From NCBI GenBank assembly GCA_003255065.1, contig QAOA01002146.1, positions 51,122-115,121 of the forward strand: a DNA stretch of 64,000 bases, read 5' to 3'. Within the stretch, counting starts at the first letter, position 1; each line of letters begins with the position of its first letter. A model generated the notes under the pieces. That model was not told the DNA's origin, made no database searches, and saw nothing but the letters and a program-made list of their open reading frames with translations. This document shows positions 11,373-21,976 of the stretch, one piece after another. The stretch is from Cercis canadensis (taxonomy: Eukaryota > Streptophyta > Magnoliopsida > Fabales > Fabaceae). Both the position numbers and the translations under genes were made by a program.

Positions 11373-12816
11373 TAGGGGTGTAAGCCAAACCGATCGAACC
11401 GAACAGAACTGGGGTCAAACCGAACTGAACTGAGGGAGTTGGTCTGGTTCTCGGTTTCATTTTCTGAAAAATTGAGGGGGTCGGTTTGGTTCTCAGTTTC
11501 AATGAAGAAAAATCGAGAATAAACCGGACCGAACCGAGTAGCCCCAAAACAACGTTGTTTCTTGAAATCCCTAAGGGCTGAACTCTGAAGTCTCCATTCT
11601 CTCGGTCTCTTTCTCCCCATTCTGCTTTGCAAATCTGAAATCCCTAACTCTTCCCAAGTCCCCATCACTCTCCCTCTTACTCAGTCCCTTCGTTCTCGGT
11701 CTCGGAGTCGGTGTTGCCGCCGGTGGCTCATCCTTTCCTTCCTACTCCAATGTCGCTGGTGAGTTTCTAGTTATACATGCTTCTGTTTCTACGCTTGCTC
11801 TATGGTTCTGTAACTTCTGTTTCTGTTTGTATGTCTTGCTATGTTGGTCTTCTTTTACTTTGATCTGTTGGTTTAGATTTTGACGCTTGCTCTATGGTTC
11901 TGTAACTTCTGTTTCTGTTCTTATGTCTTGCTATGTTGGTCTTCTTTTGCTTTGATCTGTTGTTTTAGATTTTGGTACTGTTCTTTTGTGTTTGTGGATT
12001 TTCCTTTCAGTAGAAAAGAATGAGATATTAGCATACTATATTGTCTGGGGTTTATTTCTAGTTGGCTTCTTTGCTACTGTTGCCTTACCTTTTACTTATC
12101 TTGTTACATTGAACTTGGTTTATGACTTTCTGTTACTGTTGTCTGGAGTGGTTTTACTTTTAATCCTTTTAAGATTTCAATGAATGCTTAAGTATCATTC
12201 ACTTGCAGCATATATCTTTGATGGACCATTGATTTCGGATGGCTACAAAACAGAGTTTTAGGAATGACCATTATGAGATGACAAGTAACTTCCATAAAAA
12301 TAGTTTTCAGGGGATTTTTGATGAACTAAGGGTTCAAAGTTGTGAATGCAACTAATTAGGACCTTCAAGTATGAAATTGTTGTTCTAAGGTTACTGATAT
12401 TTGAGATGTTTTCTGATGGATTTTTAACCTGAGTTCACTAGTGGATGATTTAATTTTGAAGCCATATATAGCTCAAACCATATTTTTTGCTCATTTGATA
12501 TTTATTTGCTGATTTTTTGGGCTCACTTACTAGTGATTTGCTGATTTTCTATGCATTGGGATACTTAGTTTGTATTATTTTGAGAATTATAGTAGCTAAT
12601 GTAATGTGACTATGTGAGCTTTGATTTTCAGCTCTTTGTTAGCTTCAGTTTTTGGCTTTCTTCTTGTTCAAATTTGGAAAAATGGCTTGTGCAGATTTTC
12701 TGGCAAAAACCGACCAAACTGGACCGGTTCGGTTTTACTCTCAAAAATTTGAAAAACTGAACCGAACTGATATGGTACGGTCAGTTCGAGTGTAAACCGG
12801 ACCGATTACACCCCTA
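11373..12816. mobile_element. Non-autonomous hAT element B, innermost of the nest
   Basis: The ends are TAGGGGTGTAAGCC on the left and GATTACACCCCTA on the right, flanked by a perfect 8-bp duplication CTTGTGGT (11365-11372 and 12817-12824). The subterminal regions carry many AACCGAAC/CGGTTCGG motifs, inverted between the two ends. The interior includes a CT-rich stretch (11590-11760) ending ATGTCGCTGGTGAGT, which looks like a captured 5' UTR, start codon and splice donor of a host gene I cannot name. No transposase is present. The same family appears at 45712-46268. Confidence 0.9.
11791..11974. repeat. Tandem duplication, 92-base unit, inside hAT B
   Basis: The unit beginning ACGCTTGCTCTATGGTTCTG occurs at 11791-11882 and 11883-11974 with a few differences. 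It lies just after the putative captured first exon, in intron-like T-rich sequence. No N is present, so this one is probably genuine. Confidence 0.8.
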
Positions 12817-13123
12817 CTTGTGGTGAGAGGAAGGAAATGAGTGAAGGGTTGGGTTTATATTCAATCTAAGAGTCAATTATCACAGATGCTAAAACAAGGA
12901 TTTACCTTCTTCCTTGACTCCCCCCTTACTATTTCAAGCTTGATTTTCATAAAAACAAAAAGATTATGTCCCTGATGTCCATTCAATTCAGACTAGATTC
13001 TTGGAACCTCTGCCTCCCTCTGAGTCCTTGGTTGGAGAGGAATAGGAGGAATCAAAAAAGTTCCTTTAGTCATTATACTGGGGAAAGTGAAAGCGGCATG
13101 GAAAGAAGAAACAAGCGTCCAAG

Positions 13124-13524
13124 CCATATGGCAGATGTGAGATGGGTTGAAAGAGAGGAAAGGGACAACAGAGATTGTTGCAGAGGGAGGAGCAGGACGC
13201 CGCCAGGGGTGGGTGGATGATAGAGAAATTGATAGTGGGTTAATATGAAATTTTAAAAAATATTAATGAAGAGATAATGTGGTTGCTGAGTTGTTAAAAA
13301 AAATACACATGTAATGTTTTAATNCCATATGGCAGATGTGAGATGGGTTGAAAGAGAGGAAAGGGACAACAGAGATTGTTGCAGAGGGAGGAGCAGGACG
13401 CCGCTAGGGGTGGGTGGATGAGAGAGAAATTGATAGTGGGTTAATATGAAATTTTAAAAAATATTAATGAAGAGATAATGTGGTTGCTGAGTTGTTAAAA
13501 AAAATACACATGTAATGTTTTAAT
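13124..13524. repeat. Contig-overlap duplication around N (13324)
   Basis: Bases 13124-13323 (200) recur at 13325-13524 almost without change, abutting the N on both sides. This inflates the right arm of the MULE and is probably an assembly artefact. Confidence 0.85.
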
Positions 13525-14089
13525 AAGGGAACAGCACCACCAGAACCTATGGAACTTTACCTAAGTTTTGTCCTTAAAATTATTGTGCATTTGGACTGTG
13601 GTTTGCATTGCAGTTATGGATTACAATCTTGAATTAAATTTTGGAAACTTGTAATACTATTCATAGTAAGAATTTGAGTTAAGGGATGAGTATGACTTAT
13701 TAGTTATTTTAAGGTTCAAAAGTACTTAATCTTATATTATGATGCAATTGTATGCTATATTGTTGAGTTTGACTACTTAAAAACTTAATTGTTTGGTCGA
13801 TTTTCATTTATGGAACTAATTTGAATTGCAATTTTGCAATTTAATGATTTATATTATATTTTGGTGATATTATATACTTGTATATACAGATATACTTCCA
13901 TTTTGACGGAAATGGTTGAAAAAATGAGAATTTGATATTAGGGCCGGGCTGGCCTACTAGCCCAACAAAGGGCTGAGCTGGGCCAGTCATTTGCCAGCCC
14001 ACATAAAATTGGCCTGGCCTGTTGATTACATTGGCTCGGTTTGGGGATGGCCCAGCCCGTCCGGCCCATTTGCCAGCTCTACCCAAAAT

Positions 14090-15539
14090 TGGCATGCTTT
14101 TTCCCAATTCTGTCTTAGAAACTCTCTTTCTCCCTGCGTCTCTGATCTCCTCCTCGCTGGCCACCGTAGATGAAGCTGAAGTACCCTACGCCTCACTGTT
14201 TCTTCAGTGATCACCCAGCCACTCTTTCTGCTGATTCAAGCTTTGTTGAAGCATGGAATTGTAGTTTCAGAAAAGAGAATCACCAGAATCTGGGTATCCT
14301 GTGTCTGCGAATATCTCTCCGGTGCTTCGGTCACCAATTGTTTATTGATTATATTTTTATGTTAAGGTAACTGATTTTTAATACCAAAACTCTGGTTGCT
14401 TTTGTCGATGTAAAAAATGTAAATGAAGAGAAGAAAAACAAATGTCCAAGTTCAAAACATCTGAATCTCTGATTCACTTTTGGGGACGCAATTGCTATTA
14501 ATTTTTCTGGGTCTTTCCCTGTTTAAATTCTGTGTATAAGCACAAGCACTGGTACAGAGTCCTGCAACTGCTATTATTTTTCTTTATCATTTTCAAATTT
14601 AGTGTATAAGTCATTTAGTGAATGCTATTTCTGACATTGGCCTACTTATATAATGGTTGGTAAATGGTGGTAATCAAAAATTATTATGAGGTCACTTTAA
14701 TATTAAACCCATCTTTCCCATAGTTAAGCTTTCTATTTCTTCTTTAACAAATTTTTCTTCCACAGCTAGCATGAACTACGGTTTGAGAATACTAGTTGTT
14801 TACAAATTTAGCTTGTTGATTCTCTGTGCTTTCTTCATTTTTTTTTTCTGTCTATTATTTATTTGTTTGATATGCATATGTTAGTCACATAAGTGTAAGG
14901 ATTGCAACCTATGATTGCTTGACACATTTGATACTGTGGTTTTTTTCCCCGGTCAAATGTAATTGTTGTTTCTTTTTAATAGGCTACAAGTTTGGATAAA
15001 TAAAAAGAGCCTGTTTAGCCCAACTTGTTATAATAATAATAAAAAAAAAGAATTACTGGCCAGCCTGCATCCCCCTTAGGGCTGTGCCTTTTGTCTGGCC
15101 CACTATATATAATGCAAACACATACCATTGTATTAATTTTAATTGTTATCTAAGTATAGTTTTACTACGTTACAATGAATCTATCTTGTTATGATTGTAT
15201 GTCTTTGTTTTTTTCTCATTTATTATAATTGTATGTCAAATTCTGAGTTTTAAGTTGCTTTGTAAAGTTGCAATCAAATTAGTTTATCTTGAGTTTTTAT
15301 GCAACGGAGGTTATTCGCTTCATGATTTTGTTCCAAGATTTGAGATGAGTAATAAACTGTTATTCTAATGATATGATAATTTTTTTGACAGAAGAAATTT
15401 TATTCTGGAAGATCACAAAATTTAGGGCTGGTCTACAACATTATAAAATTGATACAAATTTCATGACAAACTAACGGAGCAAATCTGTGTGAAGGAACTA
15501 AAAGAAGCAAAGGAGAAGCTAAGCTCAAAGCACTAGAAA
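14090..15539 (+). other. Upstream region and possible 5' UTR of the NudC gene
   Basis: Directly after the hAT A target duplication is a pyrimidine-rich stretch (14095-14165) like a plant 5' UTR, followed by GC-richer sequence to about 14366 and a possible donor AAGGTAACT (about 14366). A T-rich tract ending TTTTTTGACAG (near 15391) could be the matching acceptor before the leader of the NudC start codon. This would be a 5' UTR intron of about 1 kb; it is inference from splice-like signals only. Another GGCCAGCC/GGGCTG-rich patch at 15050-15105 resembles decayed hAT ends. Confidence 0.4.
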
Positions 15540-17993
15540 ATGGCAGAGAAATTGGGCCCTGAAAAGCGCCACAGCTTCATTCACAATGGTATTTTGTTCT
15601 CCCTACCTCTCTCTTTCTATCCATTGCTTTATTCTGTTGTGATTTTCTTTTCTTAAACTTCAGCAAATTAAACTGTGCGCCATTCAATTTGTTTGTGATT
15701 CAGGTCAGAAAGTGTTTGAGTGGGATCAAACTCTTGAGGAGGTGAATATATACATAATTCTACCTCCTAACGTTCTTCCGAAGCAATTCTACTGCAAGAT
15801 TCAGTCAAAGCATGTTGAAGTTGGTATCAAAGGCAATCCTCCATATCTTAATGTAAGTCAAAATTCCCATTCATTTTCTTGGAGTTCGTTGGCATAATTG
15901 TTTCATACCTTCCTGGCTCTCATTTTCATATGAGCTTTCCTTGTCACATTCTTTAATTGTTTTGCTTGTATGCTGTCTCAGCATGAACTTACCTGCCCGG
16001 TGAAGACAGATTCTTCGTTGTGGACCATAGGTAAAGATTTAGACTTTCATTACCTGTTGTTTGGTATTCTTCCATTTTTGAAATTTTTTACTCAGATGTG
16101 TTTATATAAATGATTTTCCATTTTTTTATGTTCTTCTGATGTTAGTAANGGCATAATTGTTTCATACCTTCCTGGCTCTCATTTTCATATGAGCTTTCCT
16201 TTTCACATTCTTTAATTGTTTTGCTGGTATGCTGTCTCAGCATGAACTTACCTGCCCGGTGAAGACAGATTCTTCGTTGTGGACCATAGGTAAAGATTTA
16301 GACTTTCATTACCTGTTGTTTGGTATTCTTCCATTTTTGAAATTTTTTACTCAGATGTGTTTATATAAATGATTTTCCATTTTTTTATGTTCTTCTGATG
16401 TTAGTAACTTGGCCTTGGAGTCAATCTAAGTGGGTTTCTATGTTTTGGGGTTATAGATAAGAAAATATGTTTATTGGACATTGATAATGTTCATTTCCCA
16501 AACTAGTCTTCACTCTTCAGTTACCAAGCAGTGGAGAAATAATGATGGATGTTTCTTTCCTTCCACTCTCAACTTCTTACTAGCTTATGCGGATTTTGGA
16601 TTTTTATGTGCAGAGGATGATGAGATGCATATAACACTGCAGAAGAGAGATAAAGGTCAGACATGGGCTTCTCCAATATTGGGTCAGGGTCAGTTGGACC
16701 CTTACTTAAATGACCTTGAACAGAAGCGCCTCATGCTTCAGAGATTTCAAGAAGAGGTGAACTTTACTTTTATCTTATTTCTTTTTGTGGACTAGGGTTT
16801 AGAACTCATAATTTTTGCTGTCAATTATATATCTGAATGTGAAATTTCTCCGCCTTTGTCTAGGTCTTCCTGTTTGTTTATCATTTTAATTTTTGAGTCA
16901 CTTGTGAATTTCATATGACATGGTGTTGGTCAATAGAACTACTGTTAGGATCTGCATATAATTATCTACTAGAATTGATTGCAAATTTCACTTCCATTCA
17001 CATTATTTGATTGATTGTCTGATTATTTCAGCAAGAGTGATTGCTCTCATATGCTCTAACTACAGGAAAATGGAAAAGGGATACATTTTCCCATCTAGGT
17101 TCACTGTCTCTTTTATACTGCTTGTGGATTTAATGTTGGCTTTTAAGCCTTATACTTGAGTTATTCCCTTTTTACCCTTCCATCCCTGGCTGGAGTTGTT
17201 TTTTACTTTCTTCTTCATTTTTTGATCATTACAACACCATTTAGTTACGTGGGACTCAAGCTGAGCATGCTGATATATCTTTACATTAAGTATGGTCCTT
17301 CTCAAAGTTTGCATGTTTCTGTCCTGTATGTAGAATATTCCTTTCACACAATATCTAAGTGTTATTAAGTTACAATAACTGATATAGTTCCTGAAATTTT
17401 TCTTGTGATAGTTTGCCATTACCTTTATGAATAAAGTAACATGGAAATGAAGTTGTTGAGCATTCTACACATACATAAAATGTAATGGATTTATATTGTG
17501 AATTTCTTGTCATGCTAGTTACTGTGCTATGGCATTCTTATATTGGGTTAGTTTGGTCTTGAAATGGCCTGCTTCTTGTGTTTTGGGTGTTAGACTGTTT
17601 TCCTGGCTGCATACATAATATCAGAGGATTTCAATGTTCCCTGGTGATTGGAATTCTGCATTATAACTATTATTATCATTCTGATCATTTTGTTTTGGTT
17701 CCTGAAATTATTTTCCTGTTGAATTGAGTTTGTGTTTGATGTTGGATAAGAGATGCTCTTGAATTTGACTGTTTGATGATGAAGTTCATAACTGTTTAAA
17801 GTAACATTGGACAACTAATGACACTCTTATTGCAAGTATTTATTTTGGTGACATAGTCTTGCTGCTGCCCTTGGACATGCTCTGAGGAATGTTTCTTCTT
17901 TTGCAGAACCCAGGTTTTGATTTCTCACAAGCTCAATTTTCTGGAAACTGTCCTGATCCAAGGACCTTCATGGGTGGAGTCCGATCTGTTTGA
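15540..17993 (+). CDS. NudC domain-containing protein (NUDCD2-like), five exons
   Basis: Exons are 15540-15588, 15704-15852, 15982-16030, 16614-16756 and 17907-17993; all introns are GT-AG and the phases match. Joined length is 477 bases, giving 158 residues, the usual size of NUDCD2-type proteins. The start reads MAEKLGPEKRHSFIHNGQ. The CS/p23-like domain covers roughly residues 17-104, with FEWDQTLEEVNIYI, SKHVEVGIKGNPPY, LWTIEDDEMHITLQKRDKGQ and TWASPI. The C-terminal helix LDPYLNDLEQKRLMLQRFQ and the ending FMGGVRSV also fit the family. NudC-like CS proteins are cytosolic co-chaperones linked to Hsp90 and dynein-type complexes in animals; the plant role of this short type is less defined. 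No stop or frameshift is seen. Exon 3 appears a second time at 16241-16289 because of the N-associated duplication; using both copies would add 49 bases and break the frame, so only one belongs. Confidence 0.93.
15891..16407. repeat. Contig-overlap duplication around N (16149) containing NudC exon 3
   Basis: Bases 15891-16148 (258) recur at 16150-16407 with about two differences, meeting at the N. The block contains exon 3 and flanking intron. An automatic gene finder may call a false extra exon here. Confidence 0.88.
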
Positions 17994-19399
17994 TGGTCTG
18001 TTTTATTTATTCTGTATGCCTGTTGCGAGATGATGATCGTCATTGGTAAATAATCCCTCAAATGCCTTGTCTCCCTCTTATAGTCTTACTTGTTACACTT
18101 AATGTGGTTATAAAACCAGTCTTCATAGCATTTTCCGTAATGAATTATGAATGACCGACATCCTGCGGTGTTGGGTTATCTCTCTGGAAGCCCTTGGATT
18201 TTAAACTACATAAACCTACTGAATGTAGAATCTCTAGTGAGGGATATCTTTACTGCAGTTGATATTTCATGTATAAAGGAATATTATTAGTCTGATATTA
18301 TCATATGGATGTTTTTCTAATAAAATATCATTCTATGTTTTTATGATATTATTAACTAAATAGTACTGAGGTCGTCTCTATGGCTTGTGGGTTGTGTTTG
18401 AAAGCCAAAAATACCCAAAAAAAAAAAAAATCCAGTGGATGATGTGAATGAAGGTGGAACATTAAGTGGGTCAGATTTTTTTAGGCAGGAACTGGGATTA
18501 ATGATGCGGTTTACTTACTGTTCTGTTTCGAGTTTTGGTCAGGATAGTAATTATCAAATGTTGATCTTTGATAGAAAGAAATTGCCAAAGTACCCAAAAG
18601 TAAATAAAGTAAGAAATTGATGGTTCTGCACTGAATTTATTATGGTCTTGCTGGTTGCTACTTTCAAATCCAGCTGGAATTGTTAAGATGCATCTTCCTC
18701 TTCTATCTACTAAACCATGTCTTGGTCTCCTTATATAGCCATTAACAGCAAAAACTAAAGTATCTTTAAGTTAGATTGTCTAAAATGAAGAAACAAGGAA
18801 CGAGAAGAATCCACAAAGGGAACCAATTATAAATACAATCGCATCCCAGGTCATAATTCGAGGGTACTTTTCTAACAGGGTAGAGTGAAATCACATTCTC
18901 AAGCACACGATGTTGACTGCCATGGTAGTCTCTTGATTCATCACTGAAAATGTAAAGGATGGGTAATATTATTCAAAACAACTGCCATGGTAGTGTCTCT
19001 TGGTTCATCACTGAAAACGTAAAGGATGGGTAATATTATTGAAAGCAACCTCTAAACAACAATTTTTTTCTTCCCCATCAATAATAGTATTGCATAAGAG
19101 TAATTTATAATAATCATCAAAGAAATTATTACATTAAGTTAAATATCTAAAAATTAGGATTCCTTGCTTAATGACTTGTTGGATTTGAGGCTATGAGAAT
19201 CCGTTTCTGTAGCGTCAAGAGAGCCTTGTCTTTGGTTTGATAAATCAAAGTTGGTTCTTAACTATTTTTATAAAAAAAATTTAAAAACTTGGCTATTTAT
19301 ACAAGATATGTTTGTATATGTTTTTCTTTTTCTTTTTATTTTTTAAATATGCATGCATATCTTCCCTTGAAAAATGTTTTTTTGGTACAAAACGGGACT
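17994..19399. other. 3' flank of the NudC gene and intergenic DNA
   Basis: The first 350 bases or so are probably 3' UTR; AATAAA-like words occur near 18319. An A-rich tract is at 18416-18430. No protein family is recognised in the rest. Confidence 0.5.
18916..19049. repeat. Tandem duplication, about 65-base unit
   Basis: ACTGCCATGGTAGT...TCATCACTGAAAA...GGATGGGTAATATTATT occurs at 18916-18980 and again at 18981-19049 with small differences. There is no N nearby, so it looks genuine. No function is suggested. Confidence 0.8.
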
Positions 19400-20832
19400 T
19401 AAACCTAAAGACTAACTAACAAGAAAACTCGAGAGCGTAGCTCCATGGAGATCTCCCATAAAGGTATCCCTAACAAACTGCGTGGGATCTGCTAAAAAAT
19501 TAATTCCTCTTTCCATATGACGAGCTGTCCTAGCTAACAGATCAGCTACCCTATTAGCTTTTCTATAGAACTTGGGGTGAGATTATGCTATACCATTAAG
19601 ATCGATGTTTGTTATGTTAAGAACTAATTCAACTTAAAAGTTTAAGTTATTAGGTGAAGACTTAAAAAAAGTTTTATATATATCTAACATGCTCTTATAG
19701 AAAAGCTCTTTGGGCTTGAAGCGTGGACAAAACACATGCCCACTTATATCTTGTGCTGAAATTTCAATTTAATTGAGAAAGTGAGAATGAAAGAATTCAA
19801 TTTCTTGACTGTTTAGTTAAAGATTAAAGAGGCTTTGATACGATGTCAAAAACTAATTCAAACCCAAAGCTTAAGCTATTAGATAAAGACCCATGAATGA
19901 ATGATTTTATATCTAATATGTCTCACATTTTTTAATATTATTTTAGTTCTAAATTGTATCATATTAGCACAATTAATATAATTTAATTTTTATTGAACCA
20001 ATGTTTGGGCTACACTGAAAGAATTTAAGTAAACTCAGTAAAAATTAAATCATGTTCACTATGCTAATATGATATAGTGTAAAACAGTATAGAAAAAAGG
20101 TATTTGTCCCGATAGAGTAGCATAATCTCATCTTTTTACTCGCCATTCCTGGCCCATGCATTCAAGGATTCGCTGCACCATCGCTGCCATAGGGTGGTGA
20201 TTCCCACATCCTTCCATAACTAAGTGAACTGCGGTGCTCAAATCCACTTCTACATGCACACATAAGATATTCTTCTCCCATGCAAACTGGAGCCTAGAGA
20301 GGATAGCCCAAAGTTCAGCCATAAGCACACGGCACGAACCCAGGTTGGCGAACCCATAAACCCTAACCACCTGTTGCATCTCGAATAGCTCCACCACAAC
20401 TAGCTTTAAGCCCTCTGTCAAGGACTGACGCATCAACATTACATTTGAACCAAGCTTGATTCGGGTAAGTCCAGCCAACAGCAATTTCTGTTCTTTTGAG
20501 TTACCATTGCACTCGTCCCTTTCCACTCCTCCTGGGACCACAAAATCTTCCTTGCTTTATAAAGGATCTTCCCAGATGCACCAGCACCCAAAGGCAAACA
20601 CAGTGTTCCAAGTCACATACTCTTCTCGCCCTAAATTCCGATACAAGTTCATTTCCAGCCAATCATGGATTGGCACATTGAAGAAGGGATCCCATTTCGT
20701 TGGTGTCAACAGGCGCAGCCAAATGTTGCGAACTCCCTCACAATCTCGAAGCACATGCATAACGGTCTCCTCCTGGACATGACAGATGGGCAAAGGTTTG
20801 TACCATTCAAGTGATGATGAAGGACACCTCAT
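19400..20832 (-). pseudogene. LINE (non-LTR retrotransposon) 3' remnant, zf-RVT and RNase H
   Basis: Reading the minus strand from 20832, the frame CHVQEETVMHVLRDCEGVRN matches the zinc-binding region after the reverse transcriptase of plant LINEs. Next comes an RNase H-like region with SCRVLMAELWAILSRLQ and VEVDLSTAVHLVMEGC. The end of the domain resumes at about 19600-19400 with YRKANRVADLLARTARHM and ADPTQFVRDTF in conceptual translation. The two parts are split by about 500 bases of repeat (19605-20115) bordered by inverted copies of GAGATTATGCTA. Several stops and frame changes make it inactive. No reverse transcriptase core is present; 5' truncation is usual for LINEs. Confidence 0.75.
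19605..20115. repeat. Insertion-like dispersed repeat inside the LINE remnant
   Basis: A segment with two direct copies of CTAATTCAA...AGCTTAAGCTATTAG-like sequence (about 19622-19700 and 19848-19925) and the phrase CTCTTTGGGCTTGAAGCGTG between them. It separates two parts of the LINE RNase H frame. I recognise the style as a common plant intergenic repeat but cannot assign a class. Confidence 0.45.
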
Positions 20833-20964
20833 TGGTTGAACACTTGCTATTTCATGATAGAAGTATTAGGTTTAAATCTCATTGGGAACGAGTGAAATGG
20901 AATTTTAAGAAGGAATAAACTACTCTTGTTGTGTAGCCTCCTCCAATGTTCAAAAAAAAAAAAA
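20826..20964 (+). mobile_element. Candidate tRNA-derived SINE with poly(A)
   Basis: CCTCATTGGTTGAACACTTG resembles a pol III A box region and TAGGTTTAAATCTCATTGG a B box, spaced as in tRNA genes. The element ends in an A13-15 tract (20951-20964). The sequences before (AAGTGATGATG) and after (AAGTGGTGGCT) resemble each other and may be a decayed target duplication. Class is tentative. Confidence 0.5.
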
Positions 20965-21212
20965 AGTGGTGGCTATTAGTTAAGAGACTACCATGTTCAG
21001 CTAGCCAGGGAAATGTTATTTTCTCTGCGTGCACAGCCACTTCCATATGTTTGAAAAAGATGTTTTGCCATGCCTTTATCACCTGAATTTTATATCGATA
21101 GAGCACAATTGTGGGGCTAATATTTTTTTTTTGGCAAATAATTTTGTTGTTTTTAATTACCAAAACTAATATGAAGACACACAAGTTAACAATATGCAGC
21201 TGCTGTGAGACT

Positions 21213-21935
21213 TGTGATGATTTGCTCTTAAATAATGGGAACACGGACTGAAGACACGACCGTGTTCACTTATGGGTCTGGGCGTGTCACTTAAATGAGT
21301 CTTTGGACTGCTGACATGGCCATGTTGACTTGAGTGAATCTCTGGATTGCAGACACGGCCTCAGACATGGCCATGTTCGCGATAAGAGCTGGTGTCACTT
21401 AAATCAGTTATAAGTTAGATAGTTATAAATCAATTAGTTAGTTAATGGCCATAACTACCTAATACTGATTGGTTAGTAATCTTGATTTATAGGAAGGCTA
21501 GTGATTGATTGTTAGTGGCTATATAAGCATGTGATGTACACATGCGTAGATCACTTTGAGTTGGAGCAATTTCTGGTGCTGTGAGAAATCAGAGAAGAGA
21601 AGAATAGAGAGATTGAGAGAAGAGAATAAAGTGAGGTTTGGGGTTCTTGCTTGCATATGCTACAAGGTTCAAGAAGAAGGGCAAGGGGAATTCTATTGTA
21701 ACAAGACTTGATCTTGGTGTTGCTAATTATAGTGGAACTGCTCTCTCTCGTGGATGTAAGCCATCTTGGCTAAACCATGTACATATGGTGTCCTTCTTCC
21801 TTTATTCTATTTCATTGCTTAGTTTCTGGTTTAATTCGTGATTGTCAAGTGCTTGTGATATTGCTGCAATTGTACTGTTATTCTGGTATTGCTTGGTGTC
21901 CTGTTATATTGGTTATGCAGGTTGAATCTCTTACA
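21213..21935 (+). repeat. 5' LTR of copia 1
   Basis: 723 bases, TG...CA. It contains several near-repeats of a GACACGGCC/CATGTTC motif (21270-21400) and a possible TATA-like TATATAAGC near 21520, so it could carry the element promoter. Confidence 0.9.
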
Positions 21936-21976
21936 ATTGGCACCGTCTGTGGGAAAGGTGAAGAAGAGTCTCAACC

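Larger units (their letters stand above)
10966..13573. mobile_element. Non-autonomous MULE, middle of the nest
   Basis: The left end GGACAAAACTTAGGTAAAG and its inverted copy at 13555-13573 begin terminal inverted repeats of about 230 bases (10966-11202 against about 13340-13573). The flanks are CTAAAATTA (10957-10965) and TTAAAATTA (13574-13582), a 9-bp target duplication with one mismatch, as expected for Mutator-like elements. The interior outside the nested hAT has no transposase and no recognised protein. It sits inside hAT A and is itself interrupted by hAT B. Confidence 0.85.
10010..14081. mobile_element. Non-autonomous hAT element A, outermost of a three-level nest
   Basis: The left end TAGAGTTGGAAAAATAGG and the right end CATTTGCCAGCTCTA form short imperfect terminal inverted repeats of hAT type. 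A perfect 8-bp target duplication CCCAAAAT flanks them (10002-10009 and 14082-14089). Both subterminal regions are rich in GGGCC/GCCCGG motifs, seen at 10080-10160 and 13940-14075, as is common in plant hATs. No transposase is present. A GC-rich stretch at 10250-10480 looks like a captured 5' UTR or first exon with a possible donor near 10408. It contains the MULE at 10966-13573. The right end lies about 1.5 kb upstream of the NudC start codon. Confidence 0.88.

Noticed and set aside
13841..14214. Open frames on both strands near hAT A right end
   Set aside because: They are translations of GGGCC-rich subterminal repeats and of a probable 5' leader.
17150..17814. Open frames on both strands in NudC intron 4
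   Set aside because: They lie fully inside a GT-AG intron of a well-supported gene and match nothing.
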